Of a stretch of 64,000 nucleotides of DNA, positions 49,654-60,800 are shown one piece after another. The position numbers were made by a program, and so were the translations under genes. This DNA comes from Forficula auricularia (taxonomy: Eukaryota; Arthropoda; Insecta; Dermaptera; Forficulidae). The notes under the pieces were generated by a model. The model was not told where the DNA came from. It ran no database searches and saw nothing but the letters and a program-made list of their open reading frames with translations. Each line of letters opens with the position of its first letter. The stretch's first letter is position 1. The stretch is taken from the NCBI GenBank assembly GCA_024734495.1, contig JALMQS010000187.1, positions 14,217,173 to 14,281,172 on the forward strand, read 5' to 3'.

Positions 49654-49685
49654 CATATACTTATTAAGAAAACTTAATCCACCAT
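49654..49685 (-). promoter_or_regulatory. Two upstream ATGs in the Hip1 5' leader
   Basis: If transcription starts above 49685, the leader contains ATG GTG GAT TAA (49685-49674), a three-codon uORF, and a second ATG at 49656 in a weak context. The second is out of frame with the main start and its frame runs past it, to a TAG inside exon 1. The main start at 49643 has the better context. The transcription start itself is unknown. Confidence 0.45.
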
Positions 49686-50029
49686 GGAAATAATACGATA
49701 AGCACTAAAAGCAAGTAATCGTCTTTTAAGTTCACTTTTTTAATCCAATTTATAATCAAGTTTAATTTTTTTTGTTTAACTAATTAGAAATCACTCGCTC
49801 TATCTTCTGACATTTTACTTAATTTTCGGCTTAGATTTTGTTTCAATATAAAAATATTAGAATAATTCATAACTTTAGATGAGGATATGTCAGAATATGG
49901 ACTGAAACTGAATGAATGACTTTGCCTTGACGTGAAAATCACAAATAGGTGCGAGAGAATGACTTTTGATCATCTGCCATCTATTGGAAACCACACAAAT
50001 GTTAAACCCATGCTTTATTTTCAAAATCT

Positions 50030-50430
50030 CTTAAGGTACTTAGTTCTTTCACAAATGCAAAAATTCAAGAAGTCTTTGAAACTTGGAATATAAGTCATTA
50101 AAAGCATAATACACACACTGTTAAAATTTGCAGACGATTTACCACACCAAACATAAAATAATTGCAATTAAAAATGATTTTTTTACATCATGCGCGGATC
50201 CAGGGTGGGGGCGATGGGAGTGATCGCCCCCCCCTTCCTAAGCATTGGAGATCAACATTTTTCTATGTTTATTTAAAAAATATCTATTTTTTATAACATT
50301 AAATTTTAAAATCGAAAATAAAGTTCTATGGGGGGGGGGGGGGGTTAGTTCCGTTCATATTTATATAGTGATTACGAGGCTAAAACTTTTTGTGTGGATT
50401 GTCGCGAAAGAACCTCCTTAAAATAGTTGT
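50030..50430. repeat. Dispersed repeat C, copy 2
   Basis: Inverted relative to 4050-4615 (TTTCACAAATGCAAAAATTC, TAAGTCATTAAAAGCATAAT, ACGAGGCTAAAACTTTTTGT). Interrupted by GC-rich material at ~50195-50345 with C and G tracts, which is absent from the other copy. Confidence 0.6.
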
Positions 50431-50822
50431 TCCGCCAAATGCGTTTTCTTAGGATTTTTTTTTTAATTTAGACAGATTATTATATTTAAATACTTCTCCA
50501 TCGGTTGGTGGCAAAACGAAATTTATGAACAATACAGTTCCGGAGATATTAAATTTCAAAAATCGAGTTTTTCAGACTCTTTAACATTGAACTATACGGG
50601 ATATCGGAAAATTTACTTATATATTTAATTATAATTAAGAAACCCTTCTTACCATTTTTATAAAAAACTAAACCAACATTAAACAATAACCAATACATAT
50701 TTTAAGACAATTTTGATTCATAGTTACAATACAGTTTCTGAGATAATAAGGAATAAATAATGAAAAATGTATAAAAAAATTTTCACTAAAAACAATTTGG
50801 CAACAGCGCATTTATTTAACCA

Positions 50823-51131
50823 GCGAAAGATGTATAAAGCGCCCATGGGATAGATTTTTTCAAAATTATAATTTTCATAAGGTGTAACGTAGGCGTTGAT
50901 TACATTTGTTAAAAAATAACAAAACGATTTTTATAGAAATAAATCGACCTTTAAAATGTATTTTATCTGTCATTTTAATATAAAAATATTCCTTCTCTTA
51001 CATTGGTGCCAAATTTGTCAAACGAGCACGGGATTGGCTAGAATTGGTACATAAACAGCAAACAGTTTTGGGCTTATGAACTATGAATCCTTATTGTCTG
51101 TTCTATCTACTCTAGCATTAACTTTTTGCTA
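50823..51131 (+). repeat. Dispersed repeat A, copy 2, left part
   Basis: Matches 1-311. Continues at 52603-52629 after the inserted LINE. Confidence 0.85.
51120..51131. repeat. LINE target-site duplication, left
   Basis: AACTTTTTGCTA, repeated at 52591-52602. The first A is ambiguous because a poly-A tail precedes the right copy. Confidence 0.88.
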
Positions 51132-52494
51132 TTATAAATCTTTAATAAGGTCTATCATTGATTATGGATCTATATTATATGGGAATGCGTCAAAATACGA
51201 GCTAGCTATTATAGACAGACTACAATATAAGGCCATAAGAGTATCATTGGGTCTTATGTTGTCAACACCAACAAATAGTCTCCTGGTAGAGGCTGGTGAA
51301 CTACCCCTGAAATTTAGAAGAAATAATTTAACTTTCAAATTTTTACTCACCAGAATAAAAAGAGATGAATACGATCCAGTTATCTCTTCAGTGAAATATT
51401 TCGACAATTTTAGCCCTAATTGTACCTACATACCCAACATATATAAAATATTTCAATCTATGTCGTCAATTTCTAATAAAATGCAAATAGATAGATTTAT
51501 TAATTTTGAAAAATTATATACAGCCTCATTTGTAAATATTAACATTGATAACAATACCTTTAAAAAGGGAGATTTAAATAAAAATGAGATCTTTAAAAAC
51601 TATATCAAAGAGTTTTATAATCAGTACAATATATTCTTCACAGATGGTTCAAAAGACACAGCAAATGATTTGGTAGGGTGTGCATTTGCATGCCCTAATA
51701 TAAATATATTTAAACAATTTAAGATGGAACCAGAAAACTCTATATACTCGGCAGAGGCATATGCCCTGTTGAAATGTTTAGAATATATTAAAAATAACAA
51801 CATAAAATTCAATTTAATATGTACTGATTCGAAAAGTCTTACAGATGCTTTAATCAACAAAGATATTTTAAGATCAAATTATAATATATTAAAAATTTGT
51901 AATTTATTATATGATTTATTTATTAATAATAATACTGTAGACATTGTCTGGATTCCTGCACACCAGGGAATCATAGGCAACACAATCGCTGACTATGAGG
52001 CCAAGCAAGCCAGTAAACTCCCTACAGCATCAAATGAAAAAATCATATGGTCCGACTTCCTGGTAGTACAAAAATGTAAATCATTGAAATTATGGCAAGA
52101 AACGTGGGAAAAGGATACCAAGGGTCGACATTTATATAAGATTAAACCTACGGTGTCCCTATTACCATGGTTTAAAACAGTTAACATTCCACGCAAAGCT
52201 ATTACATCAATTTCAAGAATGAGGACTGGACACTCATCACTGAAGTTACATCTGCATCGAATTGGAGTGGTGGAGTCCCCATTGTGTAGGTGTGAACTTA
52301 CCAGTGAGGGGCTCAATCATGTGCTGCTTGAATGTGAGCTAAACAAAAAGTGGACACAATTGCTATACTGTGAAATCAACGAAAGTGTAAAATTCCCAAT
52401 AAATAGTGATTATCTTTTGTCCTTGTGTGAGTGCAGTGAAAAAGTTGTGATGGCTCTTCAGAGATTTGTACTAAGGGCTAGTGTAAATATTTAA
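51132..52494 (+). pseudogene. LINE ORF2 C-terminus: RT thumb + RNase H + Cys-His tail
   Basis: The open frame formally starts at 51076, but its first ~18 codons come from the flanking repeat. LINE sequence starts with YKSLIRSIIDYGSILYGN, the end of the RT domain (VEAGELPLKFRR follows). RNase H: FFTDGSKD (first Asp), SAEAYALLKCLEYI (Glu), ICTDSKSLTDAL (second Asp), WIPAHQGIIGNTIADYEAKQ (His and last Asp). The tail LHRIGVVESPLCRCEL then GLNHVLLEC is a Cys-Cys-His-Cys knuckle seen after RNase H in I/Loa/Outcast-like LINEs. No internal stop. Most of the protein (endonuclease, RT palm) is missing, so this copy is dead on arrival. Confidence 0.88.
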
Positions 52495-52590
52495 AATTAT
52501 AAAATAATACAAAGAATGTGATTTTCTAAATGGTTCTGACCAAAAGCCAGGAAGGGGAAAAAAAACCTTCTCCTTTAAAAAAAAAAAAAA
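51132..52590 (+). mobile_element. 5'-truncated LINE with RNase H, nested in repeat A
   Basis: Insertion of 1,459 bp ending in ~15 A, flanked by an 11-12 bp duplication. The uninterrupted site is present at ~299-311. Truncation at the 5' end and poly-A at the 3' end are classic for target-primed reverse transcription. Confidence 0.9.
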
Positions 52591-52602
52591 AACTTTTTGC
52601 TA

Positions 52603-53000
52603 GTATTGTCGCGAAACAACAACCTTAAGGGGGTTCGGGACTGTTTATCATTTTTATAAGAAAATTCCTAAATTTTTACCATCGAATCATTGATGTATTA
52701 AATATTTATTCCCGAAATTTGAAGTTGATCGTTTGTCCCATTACCGAAAAATAAATTATTGAAAATTGTCCTTTTAACATGGAAGTAAATGGACCGAGCT
52801 TTAAAAATGCTATAACTTCTCTACAGATTATACCATTTTCAACAAATTTATACAGATCAATAATTCAACTTTTATGAATCAAATGATACATTTTTCAATA
52901 GATTTGACAGTTTAGTTAATTAGTTATTCATAAATGTAGAAAATAAAAAGTTATTTGAAGCCAACAGAATATAACAAAAACACTAGTGTTAGTGTAGAAT
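52603..53000 (+). repeat. Right part of repeat A and adjoining repeat-like sequence
   Basis: To ~52629 it matches 312-333. Beyond that, GGGGGTTCGGGACTG begins a different sequence with AAATGCTATAACTTCTCTAC, which reads like a transposon end but could not be assigned. Confidence 0.45.
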
Positions 53001-53354
53001 TCTAACTTTATTTCTTGAAATTGTTTTTGTGTTAAATAAATATTTTTATAATGAGAAAAAATTTATCTCAATATTCTTTTTATTAATATTATCAAAACAA
53101 ACATTTTTATTCGAAATTAACCTCATTAGTAACATTTTTTTTTTATTAAAAAATTTACTAGTCAGACGTTGTCACTTTGCAGAAATACAAAAGATTTTTG
53201 GAAGAACAACCAGATAGATAAGCTGTCTCGAACTTCCTTAATAAAAGACTAATTTATTATTAATATTATTTTAATGACAAATTGCTGGAAAAGTGAAACA
53301 TTTTCAAGACTCGGTAGGCTGTTTGTAGTGTCAATGAATTAATCATTTTAAATG

Positions 53355-53878
53355 CAGTGGCGTAGCCACACTTTTGGCAGGGGGGGGAACAAAACTGCTC
53401 TGAGGGCGCTAACCGTTACCCCGACCAAAATTATTTGAATTAAGCGATTTTTTGTTCTTTTTCCTTGGTTGCACGATATGCATTAAAAATAAAATAAAAT
53501 GCGTTTTTACAATTTTTCAGTCGTCAAACAAAAGTAAACCGCCGTCGGTTGGTTATGATCGAACATTATAATCAAAGAAACAACGACGGAACGACGCATT
53601 ATAGATATTGCAGAAGATGCAAAAAATGTGGCCGTAAGGCGTACACTCACACATCAACGAAAAAATAATTTATTACTTATTTTTTAAATAAATCATTTAC
53701 CGACTTAAAGAGCGGTCCACCAAACATTTAAATAAAAAAACCTAAAAATGTACTCATTTTCTAAAGTTCTTGTTTTTCCCCTTTTGATTTTGGTTACATG
53801 TAAATAGTGAGAGAGGGTGGGCGCTTAAGATAGGGGGCGTCGCCCCCTTCACCCTCTTTCCCCTTGGTTACGCCATTG
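53355..53878. mobile_element. hAT-like MITE with CAGTGGCGTAGCC ends
   Basis: Left CAGTGGCGTAGCCACAC, right inverse CAATGGCGTAACCAAGG. 524 bp. Flanking 8-mers TTTAAATG and CTTAAATT agree partly. Inside: GGGGGCGTCGCCCCC near the right end. No transposase frame recognised. Confidence 0.6.
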
Positions 53879-54557
53879 CTTAAATTATAAATATCTAAAT
53901 CAGATATTTATTTCGATTTAATTTTCTTAGCTAGAATCAAAAGACCGTTTCTAGAATAATAGAAATTAATTTCTAATTGACTGAAACAGGTGTATTTGGC
54001 ATCCTTGCAATGCCTTAGCTCTAAAAGAAGAGACATCATTATATCCGCGCCCTTTTTACTCATTTTCCTTGATCGAAAACTATGGTTTCGACTTTAATCT
54101 CGACACTCCTTCGCATCCCCTCCATGAGAGGCTGAGCTTAGGCTTAAACGGCATCGGCAGTGTCACTATTAATCTCAGTAACCTCGAATACTATGGGTTC
54201 GACACTAATCTCAATTGTTTTCTATTGTTTTTACATGTCACTCTCTTTTCATCCCTACCCCTAGAGGATACTCCCTGCCTAGAGGTGCTAGGGGTGGCTT
54301 ATTCCCATAGTATTCCAGATACTAAGTCATATGAGTACCAAGTTTGGTTGAAATTGCTCCAGGCGTTCCAGAGTTATGCTTATACTTTCTATAGTCATTT
54401 ATTTTGTTGTCCATAAAGCCATATTTTTTATGAAAATCATTATATAGATATTTTGAAAAAATTAAACAAAAATACTAATATTTTTTGCACTATGGTGTAG
54501 TATAAGTTATTTGTGTATTTGTAAGAGCTTAGCCAAATAATAAGACATTATTACCGA

Positions 54558-54671
54558 TTTTTTTTTTTTTTTTTTGGGGCTTTTCGGCCTATCTAGCCAT
54601 AAGCCTAATTACGATACTAGTTATATTTTTTAAAAATTTGTCTCTATCCCCGGGGGTCAGATTTTAGCTGA
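54558..54671 (-). mobile_element. SINE 3' end, cut by the assembly gap
   Basis: Poly-T, then GGCTTTTCGGCCTATCTAGC then CATAAGCC, the inverse of the tail of the SINE at 56631-56826 (GGCT-ATGGCTAGAAGATCC then GAAAAGCC and poly-A). Minus strand. Confidence 0.6.
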
Positions 54672-54771
54672 NNNNNNNNNNNNNNNNNNNNNNNNNNNNN
54701 NNNNNNNNNNNNNNNNNNNNNNNNNNNNNNNNNNNNNNNNNNNNNNNNNNNNNNNNNNNNNNNNNNNNNNN
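54672..54771. other. Assembly gap, 100 N
   Basis: Exactly 100 N, the usual placeholder for a gap of unknown size. It lies in a SINE/palindrome context likely to collapse in assembly. Confidence 0.99.
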
Positions 54772-54880
54772 ACTAAATCCGAGGTGTTATGAATTATTTT
54801 TATTATCTCAAAAGGGTTGTTTTATCCCTTAGAGAATCGAACCCAAATGCCTAAAAGTGCAAGCCGGGCACTTCACTTAC
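54772..54880. repeat. Palindromic repeat family B, partial copy 3
   Basis: ACTAAATCCGAGGTGTTATG and, on the minus strand, TTTGGGTTCGATTCTC (B-box-like). Left side lost in the gap. Confidence 0.55.
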
Positions 54881-54889
54881 TCTATTTTT

Positions 54890-56600
54890 TCACAACTTCT
54901 CACTCTAAAATATCCTTTAGCAAAATTTTGACAAAATTTAAAAAATAACAAATCATCACAATTTTCAGAGAGCGTACCAAGTTTTGAAAAGGATTTCATT
55001 CCGATTTTAAATATTATATCATTTTAATATAAATACAAATTTTTCTAATCGCTTTATTATCTGTAGACGTTAAGGCTTTTTTTAATCGCCCCATGCGCCC
55101 TTCCCTTGCTCAGTCACTGCTGGATGCCTACCCTACAGGCAATTTATTTAATTGAAAAAATTTAGATTTTATAGAGTGGTATACTTAGTTGTTGATATAT
55201 AAAGAGAAATCAATGAGGTTGTCCTCTGCTTGATGCGAGCAAAAAATATATATAATGATATATATGTATATACATTAGGTGCTCCTTATTTTTGATATTT
55301 TCGAATATTTAGCCTGACATGGACTTATATGGTTCGAAATAAATCAATAAAAAATATCCCACAAGTTTTAAGTCTCTATCTCAAATTCAACCTAGTGCTA
55401 CACAGCGATTAATTTTTCATTTAAATAACATGGGGTTTTGATTGAACGATCAATTTTTTTTCTGGCCAAAGTAATCCTTCAAAAAATTTGAAACTTGTAG
55501 GTTTTATCCTATAAATAGTAGCTATTCGTCAGGATTTTTACAGATTTTTAGTTATTATAATTTTGGATTTTATAACTTACTAATACTAAGATATGACAAT
55601 ATTTTATCTAGATGTAACTCCAAAATTGCAATAGCTAAAATTGTGTAAAAATGCTTGAGGGATAGCTACTATTATAAGGATAAAGTCTACAGAGTTTCAA
55701 TTTTTTTGAACCATTATTTTGGCCGGAATAAAAAATTGATCGTTCAATGCCAAAAACCCCATGTTATTTAGATGGGAAAAATAATCGTTGTGTAGCACTA
55801 GGTTAAAATTGAGAAAGAGCCTTGAAACTTGGGGGATATTTTTTTTATTTATTTATTTTCTTCTTTTCGCGGTATGAATTATTACCAAAAATTAAATATA
55901 TATTAATATATAATATATTTAATATTAATAAATTTGTCTACTAAAATTTCAAATGAGACACGCCGTAAATCTAATATTCTAAGCTATATAGAGGAATATA
56001 TTAATATATAGAGATATTATAGATATATAATATAGAGAACAGAGATGTATTATTTGTAAAATTTGACAATATAACAACTGTAATTGAATATTAGTTGATT
56101 TTTCTCCCACATGTTCACCTTGCTGCGCCTCGGGTACTGTCTGACAATGGCTTTTATATATATAGATAATATGGTGTGCGCTAAATACCCCAGAATATTT
56201 TCATCTGTCTTTTTCAATGACTTTTTATTACTTCCTAGTTTCGATTATATTTTACACAATATCTTTTATTTTCTCTCCCTTTCTAATATTATTCTACTCT
56301 GTCCTACATTTCTTAATTTAATTTACATGTTTTGTTCCCATCTACTAAATATATGAATTCGTTTGTTTGAAATGAAATTATATTTATCATAACCTAATAA
56401 TAATAATAATAAAAAGTTCTTATTTAAGAGTAAATATTTTTTTTGTTAATAACAAATGAAGAAAAAAATTTATTCAAGAATCCTTATAAATTTAAGAAAA
56501 AAGAGAGTGGGTGGAAATAATATTAAAAAAAAAATGAAAATAAAAATATTCACAAAAGAATCTAATTGAATTGTTTAAAGACAAAAAAATAAAACTGATA
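54890..56600. repeat. AT-rich stretch containing a long inverted repeat
   Basis: AACCTAGTGCTACACAGCGAT (55388) and its inverse ATCGTTGTGTAGCACTAGGTT (55784) bound inverted arms ~55320-55540 and ~55620-55850 (CATGGGGTTTTGATTGAACG; AAATTTGAAACTTGTAGGTT). A foldback of ~500 bp with no frame. The frame at 56111 has no recognisable domain. Confidence 0.55.
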
Positions 56601-56630
56601 ATAATAATGTTTAGAATATTTGCAAAAATC

Positions 56631-56799
56631 ACGATAGGGTTGACATCTCAAAGCATGGTAGATTGTAAACTAAATAAATGAGATATAATCCGGGTTCGAA
56701 TCCGACTCGAGTCAACCGGATAAAAATCTGATCCTTACATAGAAGACAATTTAATAATAATATCGTAAATTGGCTCATGGCTAGAAGATCCGAAAAGCC

Positions 56800-56826
<27 letters not shown>
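56631..56826 (+). mobile_element. tRNA-derived SINE with poly-A tail
   Basis: A-box-like region GGTTGACATCTCAAAGCATG, then a B box GGGTTCGAATCCGACTC (56694), then a short body and 27 A (56800-56826). Same family as the fragment at 54558. Confidence 0.7.
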
Positions 56827-56830
<4 letters not shown>

Positions 56831-57020
56831 ACTACAAACACAAACTTAAAATTTAGAATATATGTTTAGTCATTTTCTCGTAAATCAAAAATCTTAATTA
56901 ATGATTATTTTGGCTAGGGTTAGATTTTATGTATGGTCATAAATAAAAAAAAATTTATTTATCATAATGTGGGAGGTAACTCCGAGGGGTGAACCACGAC
57001 CTAATATGCTGTACACCTAC

Positions 57021-57131
57021 TTCCACTTGTACTTCCAAATATTTCCAAGTACTTCCAAATAGTTCCAAGCAGTTCCAAAAATTTCCAAATAATTCCAAAT
57101 ATTTCCAAGTTCTTCCAAAATACTTCCAAAG
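57021..57131 (+). repeat. 10-bp minisatellite, about 11 units
   Basis: TTCC at almost exactly 10-base spacing: units such as TTCCAAATAT, TTCCAAGTAC, TTCCAAATAG, TTCCAAGCAG. Flanked by TACACCTACTTCC on the left and TACACCTACTTCT on the right, and by an outer inverted pair (CTCCGAGGGGTGAACC, GGATCACCCCTAGAGG). Confidence 0.9.
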
Positions 57132-57199
57132 AGGTATACACCTACTTCTAATCGCGGATCACCCCTAGAGGTGGCCAAAGGCACGCACGAAAAGCTCGT

Positions 57200-58640
57200 G
57201 TCTATATATTAGGTACAGAGCCTACTTTATGAAAGGCCAGCTCGCACTTATCCGGGTAATTTCTAATCTTTGTACTTTTTTTTAAAAGGGAATATAAATA
57301 TCTGAGCAATATTCGAGGAAGATAAAAAAGTGTGCGGAGTGTTTGAATGATAAAATATCTGATGGTAAATTAATGAAATTTTCTATGTTAGAGAAAAGGG
57401 AGAGGGTGGGTTTGGGCGGGGGAGGGTGATTAAAAGCAATACATAAATTTGACCAAGATCGATCCGACCAATAGGGCGGAGGGTTTGAGGGTGAGTGACC
57501 ACCAGTACTCATACGGGAGAGAGGCCAGGGGTGGATGAGACATGATTTCCTCTCGATACCTCTCGCTAGCCAGCATCCCTGTCACTGTATAAGATTTTTT
57601 TAATCAATATTATTTTTTCATTTAAATTAAGAGGCCTTTAATATTCAAACGCGAGCGTTACAGAGAGAGGGGGAAAGTCCTTTGATCTGCTCTCTCTTCC
57701 TCCTACCTGGATTCTGAAAACTCTTCGGAAATAAATTTCTCTTGATTTATTATTGAATTTCAAAACTTATCCTTTTTTTTTTAATATTAGAATATTTTAG
57801 GGTGAAAATTTTGCAAGTCTTGGGAGCACTTTTGGTTCTAAGTAAAAATCAAGTGAACAATATAGTAATTTTAGTATTTTATTGTGTATGCAGTTAATAG
57901 GTGAACAATGTACAAGTTGTTTCGCCTGGGACAGTGTTAAGAGGTATAAAAGGTGTGGATAGCGGAATATCACAATAAATAAAATAAATAAAATAATTAA
58001 TACAAAAAATATATAAAGAGTTTTATTGGGGTTGCACATATTACAATAAATTAGAATAGTAGATGAGGAAAAAGCAATATATAGCAAGTTACATGAACTC
58101 GAGTAGAAAATGAAGTGAGTGATAAGTTAAGATAGCCAACACCGGAGTGGCGCTGATGTCATATCGGAGGTGCCAATATTATACATATATTTTAGCATCA
58201 TCAGAAGTGTGAATAAAGTCCAACCATTACAAAACTGCAACACCCGATATCACAGCAACCGAATATAATGTTTTTAGGACATAAGCAAAAATACACTTAA
58301 AGCGGTGGTATCCCTCATCGCATGGGTATAACCGAAAAAGACTATAAATGACATCACTTATATTGCATTGAACGGTTCTCTATTGAACTTTTATCGTCGG
58401 TAAAGAGTGTAAACTTGCTAACTCCATTTTTTATCATATATTACATATTAATACCGTTCAAAAAGAGATGCAGCATCTTCTAAGTAAAACTGCTCCTTAC
58501 GATTACGATCGCAAGTTGTAAAAAAATGTGAAAATGTTTTTTTCCATAACAACAATATTAAATGTTTGTTTTTTCTCTGCCCTGTAAAAATTTCTTTATG
58601 AGTTAGCAGGTTTACTCTCTAAGGCGACGTTATACTTTTA
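57200..58640. other. Gene-free stretch
   Basis: No exon recognised. Contains purine-rich (GGGAGGGT) and pyrimidine-rich blocks at 57390-57560. At 58165-58205 GCTGATGTCATATCGGAGGT lies near TAGCATCATCAGAAGTG, but these do not assemble into a defined motif. Confidence 0.4.
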
Positions 58641-58652
58641 ATAGTATGACAT

Positions 58653-58742
58653 ATAGGGCGGGTGAAAGTTAATGCAATGTAGAAAAAAATCGAATCCAGT
58701 AACATGGGATTTATCCCGTCAGTTAATGACCCGCCCTATAAA
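58653..58742. mobile_element. Tiny element with 12-bp inverted ends
   Basis: TATAGGGCGGGT (58653) and its inverse ACCCGCCCTATA (58731-58742), followed inward by GAAAGTTAATG and its partner CAGTTAATG. TA at each end fits a Tc1/mariner-type insertion. About 90 bp; a deletion derivative. Confidence 0.5.
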
Positions 58743-58749
58743 ATTTTAA

Positions 58750-60160
58750 CTTTGTTGTAAAATACCACTGTATACTGTATTAAATGTGTACCTCTCTGTC
58801 TGTAAGAGGAGGCCCCTCCAGCGCGGCCCAATAAAGAAAATGTAACTTGTAAATTTCAAGTTTGCATTTAATGAGCTACAATGCTCTGACAGATGGACAG
58901 ACATACATACATTGAATTCATTCTAATAGATCCACTTATTACTTTCGAGAGGAACGATAAACACCAATGCCATCTATTAGAAAATCCTGAGATTTAACTA
59001 GAAAAAAACTAATTTAACCCCATCTATCATGTTTACTCGGAACTAAAATAATATCAGAAGTAATTAAGAAAAATGCATCGCCATCTATTAGAAATAAGTT
59101 GAACTATAATATTAATATAAAATAATATTAAGTAAATATTTAATACAAGAATATTTAAAGAAGAATACTTGAATAAGTTAAAAAACATTTAAGAATCTAA
59201 AAAGAAAAAAACTTTGATTAATCTGGAATCAGCCCTATAAGAATCTTGGAGAATATAGCTGTTTTAGCTAAGCGCAGCCTAGAAACATATATTAACGTCC
59301 GTTCAATCAACGTGTAGCAAAACGCCTTGTTTTCCTTATGAGAGAGCCTCTCCTTGACTCCCGAGACTTTCGTCTTACTAATAAAAATTTGGAACTTCTA
59401 TATATATACCATTCATTCAAATTTCGAAATCGCCACTAGGGAATTGATTTTTCATCCCTTCGTAAACATTTATTTAAGAATTAGACTGAAATTTGATCAA
59501 CGAGATCAAACACTAGAATTTTCTGCACATTTTGAATAAAACCGAATTAAATTTCGTTGTCTGAATAACAGAGAAAAAAATTTCTAAAAAGATTCTTTTC
59601 AAAATGTCACCAGATTAGTTTATTAATTATACATCAAAATGTTAATTAATATAATTGAGATGGTCCTAATGCCCTCTAGAATACGATTTTAGTGACATTT
59701 CTTTCATTTTTTGTATGAAAATTAAACGATTTTCATTTCTTTATTTATATATGTTATTCCAATGCAATGCTTTCTTGATTAGTCTATGCTTAATCCAAAC
59801 TCTGCCTGTCCAGACTTGTCAGCCGCCTGTCTGTATTGCACAGCACGGCAAGACCCTAGGAAACGACATTTATATAGGCTAATTTTCGGGCGCCACCGGC
59901 GTCCCTTCCTTGGCTAATTGCGTTAGGCCTCTTCTAGATCAATCAAAAAAGTTAAGCAATCTTAATCAGTTCAGGACCAACTCCTAATCGGTTACCGCTC
60001 TCTAGAAAGTTTTGGAAAATATATATAGATATATATTTTTTTATTTTTATTTATTATTTTTTATAAATAATTAATTAATCAACAATCATCAATTAATTAA
60101 TAAATATTCTTTGAAAAATATCATTGAATATTTATTTCTATATTTGGGTTGTTATCGTCC
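58750..60160. other. Gene-free stretch
   Basis: Includes three occurrences of CCATCTATTAGAAA or close variants (58970-59100) suggesting a short tandem array, and a GC-richer block at 59800-60000 (GGGCGCCACCGGCG). No exon or domain recognised. Confidence 0.4.
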
Positions 60161-60169
60161 ATCTTTGAA

Positions 60170-60600
60170 AATAATTAGGCTGGATATTGTAATTGGACTT
60201 GAAAAAATAATTAAAAAGCTAAATTTTCAAAAGTTGAAACACATTTCGTTCTATATTTTTTGACTTCTTCAGGCAACTTTTAGGATCAGCTTTCTCTATG
60301 ATAGATATATACAGACCATTAGACTAGATTTTGCAATAACATAAATGTTAATTAATACAAGATATTGAACAAAATAAATAAAGATTTATTTTGTTCAATA
60401 TCTTGTATTAAGTTAGTTTAAGTCTTTCCAATTATGTTATTGCAAAATCTAGTCTAATGGTCTGTATATATCTAAGCTTATCCTAAAAATTGCCTGAGGA
60501 AGTCAAAATATATACGACAAAAAGTGTTGTAACTTTTGGAAATTTAGCTTTTAATTATTTTCTCAAGTCCAAGTTCCCAATATCCAGCTTAATTATTTAT
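60170..60600. mobile_element. Foldback element with decayed ribozyme-like arms
   Basis: Arms ~60170-60355 and ~60405-60600 (AAAAGCTAAATTTTCAAAAG, GATTTTGCAATAACATAA and their inverses) around a perfect 41-bp central palindrome. CUGAAGA (minus, ~60283) and CUGAGGA (plus, 60494) boxes are present, but stem II or GAA is damaged in each. Confidence 0.65.
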
Positions 60601-60718
60601 TTCTATATTCATAGCCTCCTATTTATTCTCATTTCAATGGTAGCCAAAAGTTTATTTATTTATTTATTTCCAATTGTCTCGACGTTCAGTGGGTGTTAAT
60701 TTATTTGTTTTTTACTTA

Positions 60719-60800
60719 TGGAAAGTGGTGTAGGTTTTAGGTGAAACATGATGTTAGTTAATCGAGTAAAGGGTGTGTAGTTTCACAGTGAATAATTTAT
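60719..60800. repeat. Partial copy of the 31585 palindromic repeat
   Basis: GGAAAGTGGTGTAGGTTTTA then GGTGAAAC, followed by AGTAAAGGGTGTGTAGTTTC and ACAGTGAAT, which in the other copy lie in the two arms. Confidence 0.55.

Noticed and set aside
54069..54416. 115-codon open frame
   Set aside because: Low-complexity Ser/Leu/Tyr-rich translation with no domain or splice context; no support as a gene.
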